Assembly (NCBI RefSeq): GCF_030652235.1
Contig: NZ_JAUSBA010000048.1
Coordinates: 1-64,000 of the forward strand
DNA from: Cypionkella sp.
GTDB taxonomy: Bacteria; Pseudomonadota; Alphaproteobacteria; Rhodobacterales; Rhodobacteraceae
Reading direction: 5' to 3'
Length of the DNA stretch: 64,000 nucleotides
Shown here: positions 61,187 through 64,000 of the stretch, in pieces
Layout of the letters: the number at the start of each line of letters is the position of its first letter
How positions within the stretch are numbered: the stretch's first letter is position 1
The notes under the pieces: model-generated
Told to the model about the DNA's origin: nothing
The model's input: only the letters and a program-made list of their open reading frames with translations
Databases searched by the model: none
Made by a program: the position numbers and the translations under genes

Positions 61187-62878
61187 ATGACAGCGGCGCA
61201 AAAGATATCCATGAAAAATGCGAATCCGACGAAGAAACCTGGCAAGCTGCTATTGGGCGAAGACTGGGTCTCACCCGAAGTTGTGGCTGATAGTGCGCTC
61301 TCCGCAGGGCGGGGTCGGCGTAGTATCGTCTCGCTGAACCGCTCGCCTTTGGCGCGCAAGATCATCGTGTTCAACCTGATGGCGCTGGTGATTTTGGTCG
61401 CGGGTGTTCTGTTTATGAACCCGTTCCGCGATAGTCTGGTGTTGCAGCGCGAAAAGGCCCTCGTGACCGAGGCGCAGTTGATTTCCAATGTGGTGGAGGC
61501 GGTTGCGATCAATTCCAATGGCAGCCTGCCTGTGAGTTTGGCAGGCTTGGCCGTGGCGCCGGGAGTTGAGGTTTTTGTATTTGATCCCAAAGGCTTGCTG
61601 GTGACGCACAGCATCGGACAGGCCCGCCCTGCTGATGCTGTGCGCGATGATCGTAAGACCATTATCACCGATTTTCTCAATGCTATCTGGGAAGGCGTCT
61701 CGGGCCTTTTGGGCGCGGGCAATCGCCCCCCCTCCGCCGCCAATGGCGAGGCGATGGCGCGTGATCTCTACACCCGCGCGCTGACTGGCGATGTGGCGGT
61801 GAACACCGGGCGCGGCGTGGACGGTGGCGCGCAATTCTCGGTGGCAAGCCCGGTGCGGTTTGGCAGCGCGGTGATTGGGGCGGTGGTGCTGACCTCGGCG
61901 GAAGGCGAGATTGACCGTCTGGTCCGCTATGAGCGCGAACAGATCCTACAGATGTTCGTCATCGCGCTGTTGGTGTCTATCGGTCTGTCGCTGGTGCTGG
62001 CCTCAACCATCGCCAATCCGCTGTCCGATTTGGCAGCGGCGGCAGAGCTTGGCCGCGACCGCGACGCCCGCAAAATGTCGCCCGGTCGCGTCCGCATCCC
62101 CGATCTTGCCGCCCGCCCGGATGAAATTGGCCGTCTGTCGGTGGCAATGCGCGGGATGGTCGCGGCTTTGTATGACCGCATCGACGCCAACGAACAGTTC
62201 GCCGCCGATGTTGCGCATGAAATCAAGAACCCCCTCGCCAGTTTGCGCTCGGCGGTAGGCTCGATGCGGATGGTCAAGAAGGAAGAACATCGCGAGAAAC
62301 TGTTGAACGTCATTGAACATGATGTGCGGCGTCTGGATCGCTTGGTGTCCGACATCTCCAACGCCTCGCGCCTCGACAGCGAATTGGTGAAAGAGGAAGA
62401 GGAAGAGTTTAACTTGGTGAAAACCCTCGCCAACCTCACCGAATACTTGGGCAATCAGGCGCGCGAGAAGAACGTTGAATTTATTACAGATTTCCCCATC
62501 GATGCCATCAAAATCCACGGGCTGGAAGGCCGCCTTGCGCAAGTGTTCGTCAATCTGATCACCAACGCCGTGTCATTCTGCGACGATGGTGATGCGGTGC
62601 GGGTCTGGGCGCGCCGCCGCGAAAACCGCGTGCTGATCGTGGTCGAAGACACCGGCCCCGGCATACCGGAACAGGCGCTGACCAAGGTGTTCAAGCGCTT
62701 TTATTCTGACCGCCCGCCAACACATTTTGGCAACAATTCGGGCCTTGGCCTGTCGATCTCCAAGCAGATCGTCGAAGCGCATGGCGGCGTGATCTGGGCT
62801 GAAAACATCCGCCCCACCCACGCTGACCCCACCTCTGACCCGCTTGGCGCGCGGTTTGTGGTGGGTCTGCCGGTGTGA
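61187..62878 (+). CDS. chvG: ChvG-type sensor histidine kinase
   Basis: Inner-membrane histidine kinase, 563 aa. First membrane helix IIVFNLMALVILVAGVLFM, periplasmic sensing domain, second helix MFVIALLVSIGLSLVLAS, HAMP-like region, phospho-acceptor His in FAADVAHEIKNPLASLRSAV, and ATPase motifs with LITNAVSFCDDGDAV (N box), VVEDTGPGIPEQAL (G1) and NNSGLGLSISKQIVEAHGG (G2). ATG 61187 follows CAGG 11 bases after the chvI stop; the earlier open frame lies inside chvI. It overlaps hprK by four bases. Confidence 0.94.
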   Translation: MTAAQKISMKNANPTKKPGKLLLGEDWVSPEVVADSALSAGRGRRSIVSLNRSPLARKIIVFNLMALVILVAGVLFMNPFRDSLVLQREKALVTEAQLISNVVEAVAINSNGSLPVSLAGLAVAPGVEVFVFDPKGLLVTHSIGQARPADAVRDDRKTIITDFLNAIWEGVSGLLGAGNRPPSAANGEAMARDLYTRALTGDVAVNTGRGVDGGAQFSVASPVRFGSAVIGAVVLTSAEGEIDRLVRYEREQILQMFVIALLVSIGLSLVLASTIANPLSDLAAAAELGRDRDARKMSPGRVRIPDLAARPDEIGRLSVAMRGMVAALYDRIDANEQFAADVAHEIKNPLASLRSAVGSMRMVKKEEHREKLLNVIEHDVRRLDRLVSDISNASRLDSELVKEEEEEFNLVKTLANLTEYLGNQAREKNVEFITDFPIDAIKIHGLEGRLAQVFVNLITNAVSFCDDGDAVRVWARRRENRVLIVVEDTGPGIPEQALTKVFKRFYSDRPPTHFGNNSGLGLSISKQIVEAHGGVIWAENIRPTHADPTSDPLGARFVVGLPV

Positions 62879-63294
62879 GCCCTTTGCTGATGCACGCCAG
62901 TTGCGTTGCAGTGGGCGAACGCGGCGTGTTGATCATGGGTGCGGCTGGCACAGGAAAATCGGCGCTGGCTTTACAATTGATCGCCTATGGCGCTGACTTG
63001 ATCGCGGATGATCAAACCCAGATCACCCATCAAGACCAACAGCTTATCGCCACCTGCCCACCCCTCTTGTCCGGTATGATCGAGGCGCGCGGCTTGGGTC
63101 TGCTCCACGCGCCCCCGCGCGCCCGCGCGCCGATCACCCTTGTCGTCGATCTTGACCTTACGGAACCCGACCGCCTGCCTCCCCTTCGTACCATATCTTT
63201 GCTAGGCATCACGCTGCCCCTTGTTCTCGGGGCACAAAGCAACCATTTTGCAGCCTCAGTCCTGTGCTATCTGAAGGGCACAAGGCTGGCATGA
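62875..63294 (+). CDS. hprK: HPr kinase/phosphorylase, short alphaproteobacterial form
   Basis: Predicted kinase for the Ser of HPr in the nitrogen-type phosphotransferase system. The 139-aa protein is only the catalytic domain: Walker A GAAGTGKSALALQL (22-35), LIADDQTQI, and the family signature GMIEARGLGLLHAP. The regulatory N-terminal domain of Gram-positive HprK is absent, as is normal in alphaproteobacteria. GTG 62875 overlaps the chvG stop by four bases; rapZ overlaps its stop by four. Confidence 0.93.
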   Translation: MSPLLMHASCVAVGERGVLIMGAAGTGKSALALQLIAYGADLIADDQTQITHQDQQLIATCPPLLSGMIEARGLGLLHAPPRARAPITLVVDLDLTEPDRLPPLRTISLLGITLPLVLGAQSNHFAASVLCYLKGTRLA

Positions 63295-64000
63295 GGCACG
63301 TTTTGACACTGCAAACGGAACCTAGCGCAGAGCATCAACTGGTGCTGATCACTGGCCCTTCGGGGGCTGGCCGCTCGACAGCGATTCACGCGCTGGAGGA
63401 TCTGGGGTTTGAGGTGATCGACAACCTGCCCTTAAGCCTCGTCCCCCGCCTGATCGACGGGCCGAGCTTGGGCCGCCCCATCGCGCTGGGCCTTGATGTG
63501 CGCAACCGTGATTTCAACACCACAGCACTCATCGAATTGATCGACACGTTGACCCGCGATCCCCGCGTCGGCCTTGAGTTGATTTATCTCGATTGCGACT
63601 CGTCTGAACTGATCCGTCGCTATTCGCAAACCCGCCGTCGCCACCCGCTTGCGCCACTGGAAACCCCAACCGAGGGCATTGCGCGCGAGATTGATCTGCT
63701 GGCCCCGGTGAGGGTGCGGGCCGATCATCTGATCGACACCACCGAGATGTCGCCGCATGATCTGAAAGCTGAAATCGGCAAATGGTTTGATCAGACTAAA
63801 TCCACCCATATGGCGGTTTCTGTGCAATCGTTCAGCTACAAGCGCGGGCTGCCGCGCGGGCTTGATATGGTGTTTGACTGTCGCTTTCTGGCGAATCCCT
63901 ATTGGCAGGCCGATCTGCGCGACAAAGATGGCCGCGACCCAGCCGTTACTGCGCATATCGAAGCCGACCCACGTTTTGTTGATTTCTTCCTAAGGTTGCA
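63291..64000 (+). CDS. rapZ: RNase adapter protein RapZ (3' end cut by the window)
   Basis: P-loop protein of the RapZ/YvcJ family, which binds nucleotide second messengers or small RNAs and controls sugar-phosphate homeostasis. The window holds 236 codons with no stop. Walker A LVLITGPSGAGRSTAIHAL, DNLPLSLVPRLI, LDVRNRDFNTTALIELID, YLDCDSSELIRRYSQTRRRH, then QSFSYKRGLPRGLDMVFDCR and FLANPYW, the C-terminal RapZ signature. ATG 63291 overlaps the hprK stop by four bases. The rest of the gene and probably PTS genes lie beyond the edge. Confidence 0.95.
   Translation, partial: MRHVLTLQTEPSAEHQLVLITGPSGAGRSTAIHALEDLGFEVIDNLPLSLVPRLIDGPSLGRPIALGLDVRNRDFNTTALIELIDTLTRDPRVGLELIYLDCDSSELIRRYSQTRRRHPLAPLETPTEGIAREIDLLAPVRVRADHLIDTTEMSPHDLKAEIGKWFDQTKSTHMAVSVQSFSYKRGLPRGLDMVFDCRFLANPYWQADLRDKDGRDPAVTAHIEADPRFVDFFLRL

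Noticed and set aside
1-64000. CRISPR array, rRNA operon, prophage or replication origin
   Set aside because: I looked for regularly spaced repeats, rRNA core sequences, phage structural genes and DnaA-box clusters and saw none.

Overview
The window is chromosomal DNA of an alphaproteobacterium, almost certainly of the order Rhodobacterales (Rhodobacter/Gemmobacter/Pseudorhodobacter-like). Evidence: high-GC coding with strong shadow frames; the order rpoZ-rsh-DUF2062-pdxJ-acpS-lepB-rnc-era...recO; ChvI-ChvG followed by short HprK and RapZ, with pckA divergent; a (2S)-methylsuccinyl-CoA dehydrogenase (mcd) of the ethylmalonyl-CoA pathway; and clustered deformylases before fmt.

Layout. (1) 1-11.2 kb, accessory: the 3' end of an IS5-type insertion sequence, then three co-directional genes: a Mre11/SbcD-like phosphoesterase, an SbcC/YhaN-like ATPase, and a 1966-aa DUF4011-helicase-nuclease-DUF3320 protein of the type linked to phage defence. 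A tRNA-Pro(CGG) gene follows, with its 3' end facing the cassette. (2) 11.2-19.7 kb, minus strand: an EamA transporter, leuB, a decayed LysR gene, a phosphatase-like gene with a 5' frameshift, a membrane protein, leuD and leuC with a zinc-ribbon methyltransferase between them, and a DUF3563 micro-protein. (3) 19.9-26.4 kb, plus strand: rsfS, rlmH, an unknown gene, gpmI, an EnvC-like protein, ctpA, a strong terminator, rppH. (4) 26.5-33.2 kb: GFA protein, smc, two unknown proteins, MOSC protein, MalY-type aminotransferase. (5) 33.4-37.1 kb: three tandem deformylase genes (the third lacks its catalytic residues) and fmt, a decayed EVE-domain gene, a GlsB-like membrane protein, a TetR regulator. 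(6) 37.2-41.9 kb: glycan island of three glycosyltransferase-like genes and an FkbM methyltransferase. (7) 42-45.5 kb: rnhA, DUF3429, ispH, NYN protein, folK. (8) 45.5-54.3 kb: rpoZ to recO housekeeping block. (9) 54.4-64 kb: MFS transporter, mcd, TauE permease, pckA, chvI, chvG, hprK, and rapZ cut by the window end.

How the genes work together. Most of the window is core metabolism, translation quality control, envelope proteolysis and signalling. pckA/mcd (growth on acetate and C4 acids) and ChvIG-HprK-RapZ (envelope and phosphotransferase signalling) form a coherent carbon/envelope block. Novelty lies mainly in the 0.2-10.8 kb cassette, the methyltransferase inside leuC-leuD, the non-catalytic third deformylase, the glycan island, and a set of decaying genes (LysR, phosphatase-like, EVE). 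No CRISPR array, rRNA operon or intact prophage was seen. Functions are assigned from motifs recognised by eye, not from database searches.
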